DNA from: DAONLM01 sp035406685
GTDB lineage: Bacteria; Spirochaetota; GWE2-31-10; MWDO01
DNA length: 8,438 nt
NCBI GenBank assembly: GCA_035406685.1
Contig: DAONLM010000132.1
Span: 1 to 8,438 of the forward strand
Reading direction: 5' to 3'
Shown here: positions 1-7,082 of the stretch, piece by piece
Layout of the letters: every line of letters begins with the position of its first letter
Numbering within the stretch: position 1 is the first letter of the stretch
Notes under the pieces: model-generated
The model's input: the letters and a program-made list of their open reading frames with translations, nothing else
The model's database searches: none
Told to the model about the DNA's origin: nothing
Position numbers and translations under genes: made by a program

Positions 1-3
1 ATA

Positions 4-39
4 TATTAATCACAAAATTTTTGAAAAAATCCTTTACAA
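4..39 (-). promoter_or_regulatory. Bipartite promoter-like element, copy A (reads out of the left edge)
   Basis: On the minus strand this reads TTGTAAAGGATTTT, eight variable bases, then TTTTGTGATTAATA. The blocks and the 8-base spacing are identical to the copies at 938-973 and 7199-7234. It lies 159 bp beyond the stop of the PHP gene and points leftward, so any gene it controls is outside the window. By analogy with the other two copies, a ribosome binding site and a start codon are expected about 35-45 bases further left. Its function is inferred. Confidence 0.6.
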
Positions 40-145
40 CTTTTAGAAAAAAATTAAAAAATTTTTGCCTAAAAATAAAATCGCATCCTTTATAAAATTT
101 CTTTTAACCTTATAAAAATAAAAAAACTGTAAATTAATTAAAGAG

Positions 146-183
146 ACTCTGATAAAAAATAATAGGGCATTTTTTATTAGAGT
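146..183 (-). terminator. Hairpin downstream of the PHP gene, possible terminator
   Basis: The arms at 146-160 and 169-183 match in 14 of 15 positions, around an 8-base loop. The single difference is a G·U pair if read on the plus strand and an A·C mismatch on the minus strand. It starts 15 bases after the PHP stop codon, where a transcription terminator or 3'-end stabiliser is expected. The stem is mostly A-T. A T-rich run on the minus strand follows only after about 20 bases, so this is not a canonical intrinsic terminator. Confidence 0.4.
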
Positions 184-198
184 TACTGGTTCTAATAA

Positions 199-834
199 TT
201 AATGGCCTATCTTTATTGGATAATAGTTATCATTTTTTAAGGCAGATACAAATTCTTCTTCATTTTGTATGCTAACAGAAAATTTTGTAGCACATTTTAA
301 TGCCATTTCAAGAGAATGGGTATCACTTCCACCTGTATATTTTACATTAAATTTATCAAATTTCTCTTTTGTTAAGTTAATTGTCTCCTCTGGTAAATTT
401 CCATTTAATAGTTCAATTGCTTCAAAATTATCAAGAAATTCTTTATATAAATATCTATCCTTACTATATAACCTTGCCCATCTCAAAGGATGAGCCCATA
501 TAAAAGCTACTTTATCTCTATCTACTTTTTTTACTATCTCCAGAAAGGCTTGATTCTTTAATTCATCAAAATTAACTCTTTCAAATTGCTTAAAATTAGA
601 TGCAAACATTAAAATATGACCTACATCTGTATCGATCTCTATTCCAAAAAATATTTTAATTTTATCTTTATATTTTTCCTTGATTTTTTTTTGATCTGAT
701 GGTGAAAATATTTTATTATGGTCTGTTATGCATAGTCCATCAATCTTACCAATGTATTTATTTATTAGAGTATCCACTGAAACTATGGAACATAAAGAGA
801 GTTCTGAGGTATGATTGTGTAAATCTATTATCAT
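199..834 (-). CDS. PHP-domain metal-dependent phosphoesterase
   Basis: This 211-residue protein is a stand-alone PHP domain, a fold that hydrolyses phosphoester bonds using bound metal ions. The usual metal ligands are visible in order: DLHNHT with H6 and H8, TDHN with D38 and H39, GIEID with E66, WAHP with H115, and GGSDTH with D171 and H173. H73 and N144 are in further conserved contexts. There is no signal peptide or membrane segment, so it should be cytoplasmic. The substrate is not apparent. Stand-alone PHP proteins include 3',5'-nucleotide phosphatases, oligoribonucleases and histidinol-phosphatases, and nothing nearby selects one. The ATG places the HxH motif right at the N-terminus, as is usual for the family. 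Upstream is TAGGA as a weak ribosome binding site, and TATAAT at 846-851 without a convincing -35. It is divergent from the lipoprotein gene. Confidence 0.85.
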   Translation of the reverse strand: MIIDLHNHTSELSLCSIVSVDTLINKYIGKIDGLCITDHNKIFSPSDQKKIKEKYKDKIKIFFGIEIDTDVGHILMFASNFKQFERVNFDELKNQAFLEIVKKVDRDKVAFIWAHPLRWARLYSKDRYLYKEFLDNFEAIELLNGNLPEETINLTKEKFDKFNVKYTGGSDTHSLEMALKCATKFSVSIQNEEEFVSALKNDNYYPIKIGH

Positions 835-845
835 TGCTATCCTAC

Positions 846-851
846 ATTATA
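846..851 (-). promoter_or_regulatory. Possible -10 box of the PHP gene
   Basis: TATAAT on the minus strand lies only 11 bases before the ATG at 834. No good TTGACA-like hexamer sits at 16-18 bases; the best candidate is TGAAAA at 18. If this box is used, the leader would be about 4-6 bases, too short for the AGGA motif to act normally. It could be a chance match in AT-rich DNA. Confidence 0.35.
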
Positions 852-937
852 TAAAGAAAATATTTTTTATTTTCAGAAGTTAAATTGTAACCATTTTTTA
901 TAAAATGATGTAAAAAATTTAAAAAAAAATTCATTTT

Positions 938-973
938 TTGTAAAGGATTTTCTAACTTTTTTTGTGATTAATA
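938..973 (+). promoter_or_regulatory. Bipartite promoter-like element, copy B (before the lipoprotein gene)
   Basis: The element is TTGTAAAGGATTTT, eight variable bases, then TTTTGTGATTAATA, followed by TATAGAAAA as a likely transcription start region. AAGGAG at 998-1003 and the ATG at 1009 come next. Runs of A and T directly upstream resemble an UP element and also occur before the other two copies. The leader from the ATAG region to the ATG would be about 30 bases. The two blocks are too far apart, and wrong in sequence, for a sigma-70 promoter. Confidence 0.65.
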
Positions 974-1008
974 TATAGAAAATAAAATCTAATTTTTAAG
1001 GAGATTGT

Positions 1009-1302
1009 ATGAAAAGAGTATATTTTTTACTTTTTATTTTTTTATTGATAACTGGATGTTTTTTACTTGATCCAGTAAATCTTATAATTAAAAACAACTC
1101 CTCTTATGACATTGAGGTCTCTTTTGACAAAGGGACAAAAAACAATGTAAAAATAGCAAAATATAAAGGGGATTTTTTCTTATTCTATCCCGGCGAAATC
1201 AATCTTACTATCAAAATAGAGGAAATTGATTTCAAAAAAGAGTATAAAATTAATCTTGAATATACTAAAAATTATACTTTTGAATTTGATATAAAAAGAT
1301 AA
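1009..1302 (+). CDS. Small predicted lipoprotein of unknown function
   Basis: This 97-residue protein begins with a classic lipoprotein signal: Lys-Arg after the Met, a hydrophobic stretch at residues 4-16, and the lipobox LITGC with the acceptor at Cys17. The mature part of about 80 residues is rich in alternating hydrophobic and charged residues (for example the stretch around INLTIKIEEIDF), which suggests a small beta-sandwich. I recognise no known family. It should be anchored to a membrane on the outside of the cytoplasm. AAGGAG six bases before the ATG fixes the start. The gene stands alone: the PHP gene is divergent on its left, and tRNA-Gly with its own promoter follows. It is controlled by the repeated bipartite element, which it shares with the RHH gene 6 kb away. 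Confidence 0.8.
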   Translation: MKRVYFLLFIFLLITGCFLLDPVNLIIKNNSSYDIEVSFDKGTKNNVKIAKYKGDFFLFYPGEINLTIKIEEIDFKKEYKINLEYTKNYTFEFDIKR

Positions 1303-1329
1303 TTTATGTAAAAAGCTATTTCAAAAATA

Positions 1330-1360
1330 TTGACAGATATTATGTTTTTTGGTATATAAT
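1330..1360 (+). promoter_or_regulatory. Sigma-70 promoter of tRNA-Gly
   Basis: A perfect TTGACA at 1330-1335 is followed by overlapping -10 candidates. TATATA at 1353-1358 has a 17-base spacer, and TATAAT at 1355-1360 has a 19-base spacer. The tRNA begins at 1370, about ten bases downstream, so only a short 5' leader would need trimming by RNase P. Confidence 0.8.
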
Positions 1361-1369
1361 AAGTCAAAT

Positions 1370-1440
1370 GCGAGTGTAGTTCAATGGTAGAACTTCAGCC
1401 TTCCAAGCTGATAGCGGCGGTTCGATTCCGCTCACTCGCT
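1370..1440 (+). tRNA. tRNA-Gly (anticodon TCC)
   Basis: The acceptor arms GCGAGTG (1370-1376) and CACTCGC (1433-1439) pair fully, with T1440 as discriminator base. The anticodon stem TCAGC (1395-1399) pairs with GCTGA (1407-1411) around the loop CTTCCAA, giving anticodon TCC at 1402-1404, which reads GGA glycine codons. The T-loop TTCGATT is present. The gene is 71 bases long with no encoded CCA, so the end must be added by CCA nucleotidyltransferase. A T-rich run follows immediately and may end transcription. The gene faces the PAS/GGDEF gene, which ends ten bases away on the other strand. Confidence 0.96.
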
Positions 1441-1450
1441 TTTTTTATTT

Positions 1451-2305
1451 TTATGAGAATTGTCCTATTTTTATCTTATCTTTTATTGTTAAAAGAGAAT
1501 CGGTTGTCTTTGTTATAAAAACATTAGAAGAGACATTTATATTCATTTTAATATCTTGAACAATAAAATCTGTGTTTTCTAAAGTTTTTCTCACTCTCTC
1601 CTCTATTTTAAATAAATTTTCCTCTTTTATATTTGAGATAACACATAAAAAATTGTTTTCATTCAATCTTCCAGCAATGTCTCTTGTTCTTATATTTCTT
1701 AAAATATTTATACCCACAAGCCTTAATATTTCATTATAATATGAAGTAACTCTATCTTTAAGAAAAACTTTTAACAACAAATAACCAAAATTATCATTAA
1801 ATCTTTTATAAAGATCGATCTTTTTATCTATAACATTATAAAGAAAATCCTCTTTTGCAATATATGTCAAATTATCATAATTACCACTCTCTATCAATTC
1901 ATTAATAAATCTCAGTAATCCTATCTTTTTTGATTTAACTGTGAAGATCTCGATAATAGCAGTTATCTCTTCATTATTTGCTGGCAGGGGGTCAACTCTT
2001 ATCAAGATAGGAGCTCTTACTTTATCTTTTTCAAAAAGATATATTTCTGATGTGGTATCCTTTCCATAAGAAAGAGCCTTTAACATAACATTATCTATCT
2101 TTTCTCTAATATCCTCATTTTCAATATATTCAATATAAAAAGAAAATCTTTTATTTATTCCACAATCTTTTTTATATTGTAAAAGTTTATCAATTAATGC
2201 TTCTCCCATCTCCCAGTAGTCTATTCTATTTGAACTATCGAGATAATAGATGCCATCAACAATATTATCTGGAATGTTATTATAAAATTTACTATCCCAT
2301 AACAC
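1451..2305 (-). CDS. PAS domain plus degenerate GGDEF domain protein
   Basis: Residues 9-122 (of 284) look like a PAS sensor domain of the kind fused to diguanylate cyclases: IPDNIVDGIYYLD, the following W of NRIDYW, and the PILIRVDPLP...IIEIF ending. Residues 145-275 align by pattern with a GGDEF domain, but the catalytic features are gone. The metal-binding motif of the first strand reads LLKVFLKD, and the GGDEF signature reads LNENNF (214-219). RTRD at 206-209 sits exactly five residues before the signature position, where the c-di-GMP inhibitory site of active enzymes lies. Diguanylate cyclase activity is therefore unlikely; a c-di-GMP-binding or purely structural sensory role is inferred. 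There is no membrane segment. The start is a GTG 14 bases after the proA stop, with only a weak AGAG ribosome binding site, and it puts the PAS domain at the N-terminus. It is probably co-transcribed with proA. Confidence 0.75.
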   Translation of the reverse strand: MLWDSKFYNNIPDNIVDGIYYLDSSNRIDYWEMGEALIDKLLQYKKDCGINKRFSFYIEYIENEDIREKIDNVMLKALSYGKDTTSEIYLFEKDKVRAPILIRVDPLPANNEEITAIIEIFTVKSKKIGLLRFINELIESGNYDNLTYIAKEDFLYNVIDKKIDLYKRFNDNFGYLLLKVFLKDRVTSYYNEILRLVGINILRNIRTRDIAGRLNENNFLCVISNIKEENLFKIEERVRKTLENTDFIVQDIKMNINVSSNVFITKTTDSLLTIKDKIKIGQFS

Positions 2306-2319
2306 TTTGCATTCTCTAA

Positions 2320-3609
2320 TTATAAAATTTTTCTATGTTTAAATTTCTTAATACCTTTTGCATAATCATCCAGAATGTGTCCATTTCCCTGTAAAATGAA
2401 TTTATAAATAACAAGACCATCCAGTCCAACAGGACCTCGAGCATGAATTTTATTGGTGCTTATGCCAACTTCTGCCCCCATTCCATAAACAAATCCATCT
2501 GCAAATCTTGTGGAAGCATTTACCATTACAGAAGAGGAATCCACAAGAGAAGTAAATTTTTTTATACTATCCTGATTTTCAGTAATAATAGAATCAGTAT
2601 GAGAAGAGCCGTAAAAATTTATATGATCAATAGCCTCATCAATATCATCTATTATTTTTATAGATAGGATATAATCAAGATACTCTGTTTTCCAGTCCTC
2701 TTCAGTGGCATTCTCTATATCTTTTAAAATCTTTTTTGTCTTTGGACACCCTTTTAATCTAACATTCTTCTTATCGAGTGCCTCTTTTACCAATGGTAGG
2801 AATTTTTCTGCTATATCTTTATGAACAAGAAGAGTCTCTGTAGCATTACATACAGCCACATATTGAGTCTTTGCATCAACTGTAACTTTTATCGCCTTAT
2901 CAATATCAGCAAACTTATCAACATAAACATGACATATCCCATCAGCATGGCCCAATACAGGGATCAATGAATGCTTTTTTATATACTGGACAAATTCATT
3001 TGATCCTCGCGGAATAATGAGATTTATATACTTATCATATTTTAAAATTTCATTGACATCCTCTCTTGTCTCAAGTAAAAATATCGTATTATCAAAATCT
3101 TTACTTATAGAAAGAATAGAATCAATTATTATTTTTGTTAAAATCCTGTTTGTCCTTAAAGCCTCTTTTCCACCTTTTAATATAACACAATTGCCAGATT
3201 TTAAACAAAGGGTGGATATCTGAACAAGTGCATCTGGTCTTGATTCAAATATAACACCAATAACACCAATCGGAACACTCACTTTAGTAAGTATAAGATC
3301 ATCATCAAGCTCAGTCTTTCCTAATATCTTATTTACAGGATCTTCAAAAGAGATTAAATCATTTATCCCTTTAATTAATATATCAATCTTATTGTTATCA
3401 AGTTTTAATCTTTTTAATAAAGGTGAAGCCAGACCATCTTTTTCAGCCTGCTCAATGTCGGATAAATTCTCTTTTATTATTGATTCTCTTGAATTATTAA
3501 GATTTTCTGCAATCTTTTTTAATGCATTATTCTTTGTATTAACATCAAAGGCAGCAAGTTTACAGGAAGCCTTTTTCATATCTATTAGAATTTTCTCAAG
3601 ATTTTCCAT
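2320..3609 (-). CDS. proA: Glutamate-5-semialdehyde dehydrogenase (gamma-glutamyl phosphate reductase)
   Basis: ProA reduces gamma-glutamyl phosphate with NADPH to glutamate semialdehyde, the second step of proline synthesis in the cytoplasm. The protein is full length at 429 residues (the family usually has about 415-430). Family motifs are clear: SVPIGVIGVIFESRPD (111-126), LKGGKEA (144-150), LIIPRG (197-202), the catalytic cysteine at residue 254 in AVCNATETLLVH, GSSHTDSI (334-341), VNASTRFADG (363-372) and GAEVGIST near 378-385. The start has a strong AAGGGGG ribosome binding site and a consensus promoter upstream. The glutamate 5-kinase gene proB, a common neighbour, is absent from this window. 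Downstream in the same direction is a PAS/degenerate-GGDEF gene, 14 bases away. Confidence 0.97.
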   Translation of the reverse strand: MENLEKILIDMKKASCKLAAFDVNTKNNALKKIAENLNNSRESIIKENLSDIEQAEKDGLASPLLKRLKLDNNKIDILIKGINDLISFEDPVNKILGKTELDDDLILTKVSVPIGVIGVIFESRPDALVQISTLCLKSGNCVILKGGKEALRTNRILTKIIIDSILSISKDFDNTIFLLETREDVNEILKYDKYINLIIPRGSNEFVQYIKKHSLIPVLGHADGICHVYVDKFADIDKAIKVTVDAKTQYVAVCNATETLLVHKDIAEKFLPLVKEALDKKNVRLKGCPKTKKILKDIENATEEDWKTEYLDYILSIKIIDDIDEAIDHINFYGSSHTDSIITENQDSIKKFTSLVDSSSVMVNASTRFADGFVYGMGAEVGISTNKIHARGPVGLDGLVIYKFILQGNGHILDDYAKGIKKFKHRKIL

Positions 3610-3635
3610 ATAACCCCCTTTTATTTTTTAGTTAG

Positions 3636-3664
3636 ATTATACTTTAAAATTTTTATTTTGTCAA
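3636..3664 (-). promoter_or_regulatory. Sigma-70 promoter of proA
   Basis: On the minus strand a perfect TTGACA (3659-3664) and a perfect TATAAT (3636-3641) are separated by exactly 17 bases. The ATG of proA lies 26 bases beyond the -10 box, leaving room for the AAGGGGG ribosome binding site. This should be a strong housekeeping promoter for proA and the following PAS/GGDEF gene. Confidence 0.93.
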
Positions 3665-3878
3665 AATTAAATAGAAAAGAAATAGGAATTTATCTGGTAA
3701 AAATATAAAAGATTTTTAGGCTAAAGAAATGCTACTACACTCTCTTCTACTCTTTAAAAATCTCCGAAAAAAAATACAATTTTATCCTTTGAGATATAGG
3801 GATATCCCCCTTATTTCAAACCTAACTTTATTCACAAGTCGGGGGATATCCCACTACCATATTGATATCTAATTTTTT
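3665..3878. other. Intergenic region between the beta-helix gene and the proA promoter
   Basis: This 214-bp non-coding stretch contains the paired palindrome at 3799-3852 and a weak 9-bp inverted repeat (AGATTTTTA at 3710-3718 and TAAAAATCT at 3755-3763). I see no convincing open reading frame with a ribosome binding site, no RNA gene and no known riboswitch. It would hold the 3' end of the beta-helix transcript and any regulatory sites upstream of proA. Confidence 0.5.
3799..3852. repeat. Paired GGGATATCCC palindromes forming a 12-bp inverted repeat
   Basis: The arms 3799-3810 (GGGATATCCCCC) and 3841-3852 (GGGGGATATCCC) are exact reverse complements around a 30-base spacer. Each arm also contains the perfect 10-bp palindrome GGGATATCCC (3799-3808 and 3843-3852), 44 bp centre to centre, close to four helical turns. 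The GC-rich arms stand out in this AT-rich region. The pair lies 26 bases after the beta-helix gene stop and about 135 bp upstream of the proA promoter. It could be a double operator or a transcript-end hairpin. No T-tract follows on the minus strand, which argues against a standard terminator. Confidence 0.55.
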
Positions 3879-5945
3879 TTATTCATCACACTCATAAGCA
3901 CCAATAGACCATGGCATTGTTCTGGGTCTATAAATTCTATCATTGTTTAAAAAAACTTGTGATTTTCCACCCTGTTTAACATCTTGAGGAGAAGATATCT
4001 GGAGTTTCAAGCCATGATTAATTGGATCATTAATATTAAAAAACTTAGGATTTGCACTTTTATTATCTCTTACTGTATCTACTCCTCTCTGGTTTGTCTT
4101 TTCACTCTTATTAAAATCATTTAATGAAGCAATCTTTCTTTCATCTATTGGAGCATCAAAATCATAATAAAAGTACTTAAATCCAAATACATCATTGTTT
4201 AAGATTGTTTCTGGATCAGAAGAAGATGCAGTCTCATATATTGCGAATTCATTATCACTAGTCATGCCATTTATATTATTTAAAAATATGATATTATTTT
4301 CTATAAGAGGTGAATCATTATCAATTAGATTAATCCCTTTATTAAAAATAGAATTATTCATTACAATTGTATTATTAATTATTTTCACATTATTATTTGT
4401 GTGCTCAAGGGATATGCCATTTTTGTTATTTCCATTTTTAATATATAATACATTATTATAACAATTCAAATTAAATATACTTCCAGAAATATTTTCTATA
4501 TAAATCCCGGTTACATCATCTGTTGCTGTATCAAGAACTATGGTATTATTTCTAATATTAAAATCACAATTAGCAGTTATATTTATATCTATACCTATAT
4601 AAGTTTTAGTATTTATTATGTTATCTGCTATTTGGGCATTCGTTATATTATTTAAATATATAGCAGATGATTCTTCTGGTGACTCTCCATTTTCTATTCT
4701 GTTATTAAATATAAACATATCAGAAGCATTTTCCAGCCAGATGCCATTAACAGAGCTACCTGCTTCAGAAAGATTTGGTAATTGTATATTATTATTTCTT
4801 ATAGATATATTATTACCACCATTGTTTCTTATACCACAAAAACTTATATTATCGTCATTTGGATTAGTTATTTGTTGTATTCGATTATCGATTATCTCTA
4901 TATCACTACTATTCCAATTATATATTGCACAGGTTTCTGTTGTAATTTTATTAATTGTTATACTATTATTAATAATATGAATAAAATTACTACTTTCAAT
5001 TTTTATACCATATATATTACCACTGGAATCACCGCAACTTATATTGTTGTTTTTTATTACTATATTCTGACAATTGTATGATATATATATAGTTGTAATT
5101 TCAGATGGTGATGAATTTGAGCCGTTTATCGTAAATCCCTCTATGTCTACTGGTACACCGCTATTTGACATTATAGATATAGGAGGCATATAAAAAGAAG
5201 CAGGAGATATACTTGTTATATAGTTAGGCTCGCTACTAAAAATATTTCTATTATTCCAGTCAACAGTTGCCCCATCACAATAATAACCACCATATAGAGA
5301 TGCAATATGTATCCCGTACATATTTATATCTTCTGTATAAGACCCAGCTGCAACACATATAAGCCCACCAGCATTCTGAAGATTTTCTAATCCTTTTGTG
5401 ATAGTCTTGTAAGGACTGGTCATTGTCCCTGTACCGGTACTATCGTCACCGGTCTTTTCACTTACATATATAGCATTTACCACATTACCAATAAATTTCA
5501 CTCTAAATACTGGCATATTTGGATCATTACTTAATATTTCAATCCTAAAAGATCCATCACCTGTATTATCAAACTTAGTAGATATTGTAAAATTAGTCTC
5601 TTCATAAGAATTTAATTCTGTTTTTGAAAGATTATAACTTACATTTGAACAATTAATTTTATCGAGTATGCTTACATTATTTATTTTAAGAATATCGTTT
5701 CCACCATTTCTTATTTTTAAATTTATATTTATCAAATTTCCAAGAGGTATTAAACCTAAATTTTTAGTACTATCAGAAGGTATAATTCTGTTAGTCTCAT
5801 CAATTAAATAAATTTTTGATCTTTTTATTGTAGAAGATTGAGTTGTTGTGGTAATGACACTATTTTCATCCTCAAATAAATGTACCAATCTACATGTTGT
5901 CACAAATGTTAATATAAGTATTAAGATTATTAATATTCTTTTCAT
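3879..5945 (-). CDS. Predicted surface lipoprotein: ASH-like domain plus right-handed beta-helix
   Basis: From the ATG at 5945 the protein has 688 residues. A GAGGAG ribosome binding site precedes this ATG, and MKR plus a hydrophobic run then starts the product; a start 20 codons upstream lacks both. Residues 1-18 form a lipoprotein signal ending VTTC, with Thr rather than Gly/Ala/Ser before Cys18, so lipidation is likely but not certain. A Thr/Ser-rich linker follows. An ASH/Hydin-like beta-sandwich lies at about 60-155 (LSNDP near its end). A DUF1565-like entry follows at about 158-205 (IYVSEKTGDD, SPYKTITKG). A long beta-helix with an asparagine ladder spans about 290-560, with ten N-N-x-I turns spaced 25-31 residues. 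The tail, RPRTMPWSIGAYE, resembles the ends of many such surface proteins. No catalytic residues stand out; carbohydrate binding or adhesion is plausible. It follows the acyltransferase gene by 74 bases, and I found no clear promoter of its own. Confidence 0.8.
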   Translation of the reverse strand: MKRILIILILILTFVTTCRLVHLFEDENSVITTTTQSSTIKRSKIYLIDETNRIIPSDSTKNLGLIPLGNLININLKIRNGGNDILKINNVSILDKINCSNVSYNLSKTELNSYEETNFTISTKFDNTGDGSFRIEILSNDPNMPVFRVKFIGNVVNAIYVSEKTGDDSTGTGTMTSPYKTITKGLENLQNAGGLICVAAGSYTEDINMYGIHIASLYGGYYCDGATVDWNNRNIFSSEPNYITSISPASFYMPPISIMSNSGVPVDIEGFTINGSNSSPSEITTIYISYNCQNIVIKNNNISCGDSSGNIYGIKIESSNFIHIINNSITINKITTETCAIYNWNSSDIEIIDNRIQQITNPNDDNISFCGIRNNGGNNISIRNNNIQLPNLSEAGSSVNGIWLENASDMFIFNNRIENGESPEESSAIYLNNITNAQIADNIINTKTYIGIDINITANCDFNIRNNTIVLDTATDDVTGIYIENISGSIFNLNCYNNVLYIKNGNNKNGISLEHTNNNVKIINNTIVMNNSIFNKGINLIDNDSPLIENNIIFLNNINGMTSDNEFAIYETASSSDPETILNNDVFGFKYFYYDFDAPIDERKIASLNDFNKSEKTNQRGVDTVRDNKSANPKFFNINDPINHGLKLQISSPQDVKQGGKSQVFLNNDRIYRPRTMPWSIGAYECDE

Positions 5946-6019
5946 ATTTAAGCTCCTCGTAAAAAAGGATATATCTCTCTTATTAAATATAATACATTTT
6001 AACAAAAAATTCCATTTTT

Positions 6020-7075
6020 TTATATAAAATTTTTATTTTTTTTAAATTGTAGATAATTTGAAAAAATAAAACTTAATATAAATAAAAAAAGAAGAGAAAT
6101 ATAAAATTGTAATTTATTGAAAGTATTGTAACCATGAGTTAAAACAATTATTGCAATAACAATAAAATGAAAAAAATAGTTTAAAAATGCATATTTACCC
6201 GGCATTATTATAACATAACTAATTTTCTTTAAAATAGGCTCCATAAAAAAGAACAATCCAAAAAGAAAAAATGTTGTGCCAATTGCAGTAACAAAACTTA
6301 CTGTATTGAAATTCCATGTTGATGCATCAAAAGTCTCTGGGATCATAACTTTTTGAAAGTCAAATAAAAGATATTTTGTATTGTATATTCTTTCTACGAC
6401 ATATCTCCCACTTTCAAAAGAAAATCCTTTTAAGAAGCCATATTTTAAGGAGCTTAAAGTTATAATTGCAAGACCTATTATAAAAATTATAAAGCAAGTA
6501 AGATACTGAACTCTTTTATTAGAATTGTTTATAATTAATCCAGTGGATATCCCCATAAATCCAAATATAATAGTTGGGCTTATCGATTCATAGGCATAAT
6601 TAAAAGGATAAATGTATATTTTCTTAATATCAAGATAGATAGTAATGATCATAAGTATAATTGTTACAGCAAAAGAAATTACTAATTGAATATTTTTATT
6701 ATTAAAAATAAATATCAATATTGCTAAAATAATAAAAATCCCGATGGTATTTAAAATTCCAGATGCAAAAATAAAATCTGGAAACTGAAATCCATTCTCA
6801 ATTAAAAATAATAGAGAAGAAGATATAATTAAAATTAATCCTCTTAAAATAAGTCTTACTATAAAGTCTTTTTTGTTTTCATATTTGCCAATAGAAATTG
6901 TTAAAGAAAAGCCAGCAAGAAATAAAAATAGAGCAGAACAAAAAGGGACTATTTCAAATAAAAAGGCTGTTAATCCAGTATTATAGTCATTCTTTAATAA
7001 AACCAATGCACTATGTTGAAAAAACATATAAAAAAGAGCAATTAGCCTCAATGTGTCAATATATTTTTTTCTCAT
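6020..7075 (-). CDS. Multi-pass membrane acyltransferase-like protein (HGSNAT/YeiB-type)
   Basis: This 351-residue, strongly hydrophobic protein has about ten predicted membrane segments. The N-terminus IDTLRLIALFYMFFQH, with Arg10 and His21, matches the opening pattern of membrane acyltransferase families (acyltransferase 3, HGSNAT-like and DUF418/YeiB-like), which move acyl groups to sugars or other acceptors across the membrane. Other matching patterns are LFLAGFSLTIS (51-61), the SPTIIFGFMG region (166-175), and GKYAFLNYFFHF (293-304) near the C-terminus. Which family it belongs to and its acceptor cannot be decided from sequence alone. It precedes the beta-helix lipoprotein gene by 74 bases in the same direction, so both may contribute to the cell envelope. 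No Shine-Dalgarno sequence precedes the ATG. A consensus promoter ends seven bases before it, which implies leaderless translation. Confidence 0.7.
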   Translation of the reverse strand: MRKKYIDTLRLIALFYMFFQHSALVLLKNDYNTGLTAFLFEIVPFCSALFLFLAGFSLTISIGKYENKKDFIVRLILRGLILIISSSLLFLIENGFQFPDFIFASGILNTIGIFIILAILIFIFNNKNIQLVISFAVTIILMIITIYLDIKKIYIYPFNYAYESISPTIIFGFMGISTGLIINNSNKRVQYLTCFIIFIIGLAIITLSSLKYGFLKGFSFESGRYVVERIYNTKYLLFDFQKVMIPETFDASTWNFNTVSFVTAIGTTFFLFGLFFFMEPILKKISYVIIMPGKYAFLNYFFHFIVIAIIVLTHGYNTFNKLQFYISLLFLFILSFIFSNYLQFKKNKNFI

Positions 7076-7082
7076 GATTATT

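Noticed and set aside
269..493. Plus-strand open frame opposite the PHP gene
   Set aside because: It is antisense to a gene with a full set of PHP motifs and has no ribosome binding site.
938..973. The bipartite element as a sigma-28, sigma-54, ECF or sigma-70 promoter
   Set aside because: The sigma-28 match would need TAAA and GCCGATAA 15 apart, but here the gap from TAAA to GTGATTAA is 19. There is no GG-N10-GC for sigma-54 and no GGAAC-type -35 at ECF spacing. No TATAAT-like box lies 16-18 bases from TTGTAA.
2443..3613. Plus-strand open frames at 2443-2667, 3017-3223 and 3392-3613
   Set aside because: All are antisense to the well-conserved proA gene and have no protein-like features.
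3710..3763. 9-bp inverted repeat AGATTTTTA / TAAAAATCT
   Set aside because: It is short, AT-only apart from one G or C per arm, has a 36-base loop, and is expected by chance in this base composition.
4195..5081. Plus-strand open frames at 4195-4461, 4618-4980 and 4782-5081
   Set aside because: They lie opposite the beta-helix gene, overlap each other in two frames, lack ribosome binding sites and arise from its repetitive Asn/Ile codons.
4195..5110. Repeated AT-rich motifs as a CRISPR or satellite array
   Set aside because: The periodicity is in the protein (asparagine-ladder turns at 25-31 residues); the DNA units are not identical and no spacers exist.
5946..6005. A 20-codon longer start for the beta-helix protein
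   Set aside because: The extension has no ribosome binding site and would bury the lipoprotein signal. GAGGAG lies directly before the ATG at 5945.
6545..6554. GGATATCCCC resembling the intergenic palindrome
   Set aside because: It lies inside the acyltransferase coding frame, is an incomplete match and is unpaired; likely chance.
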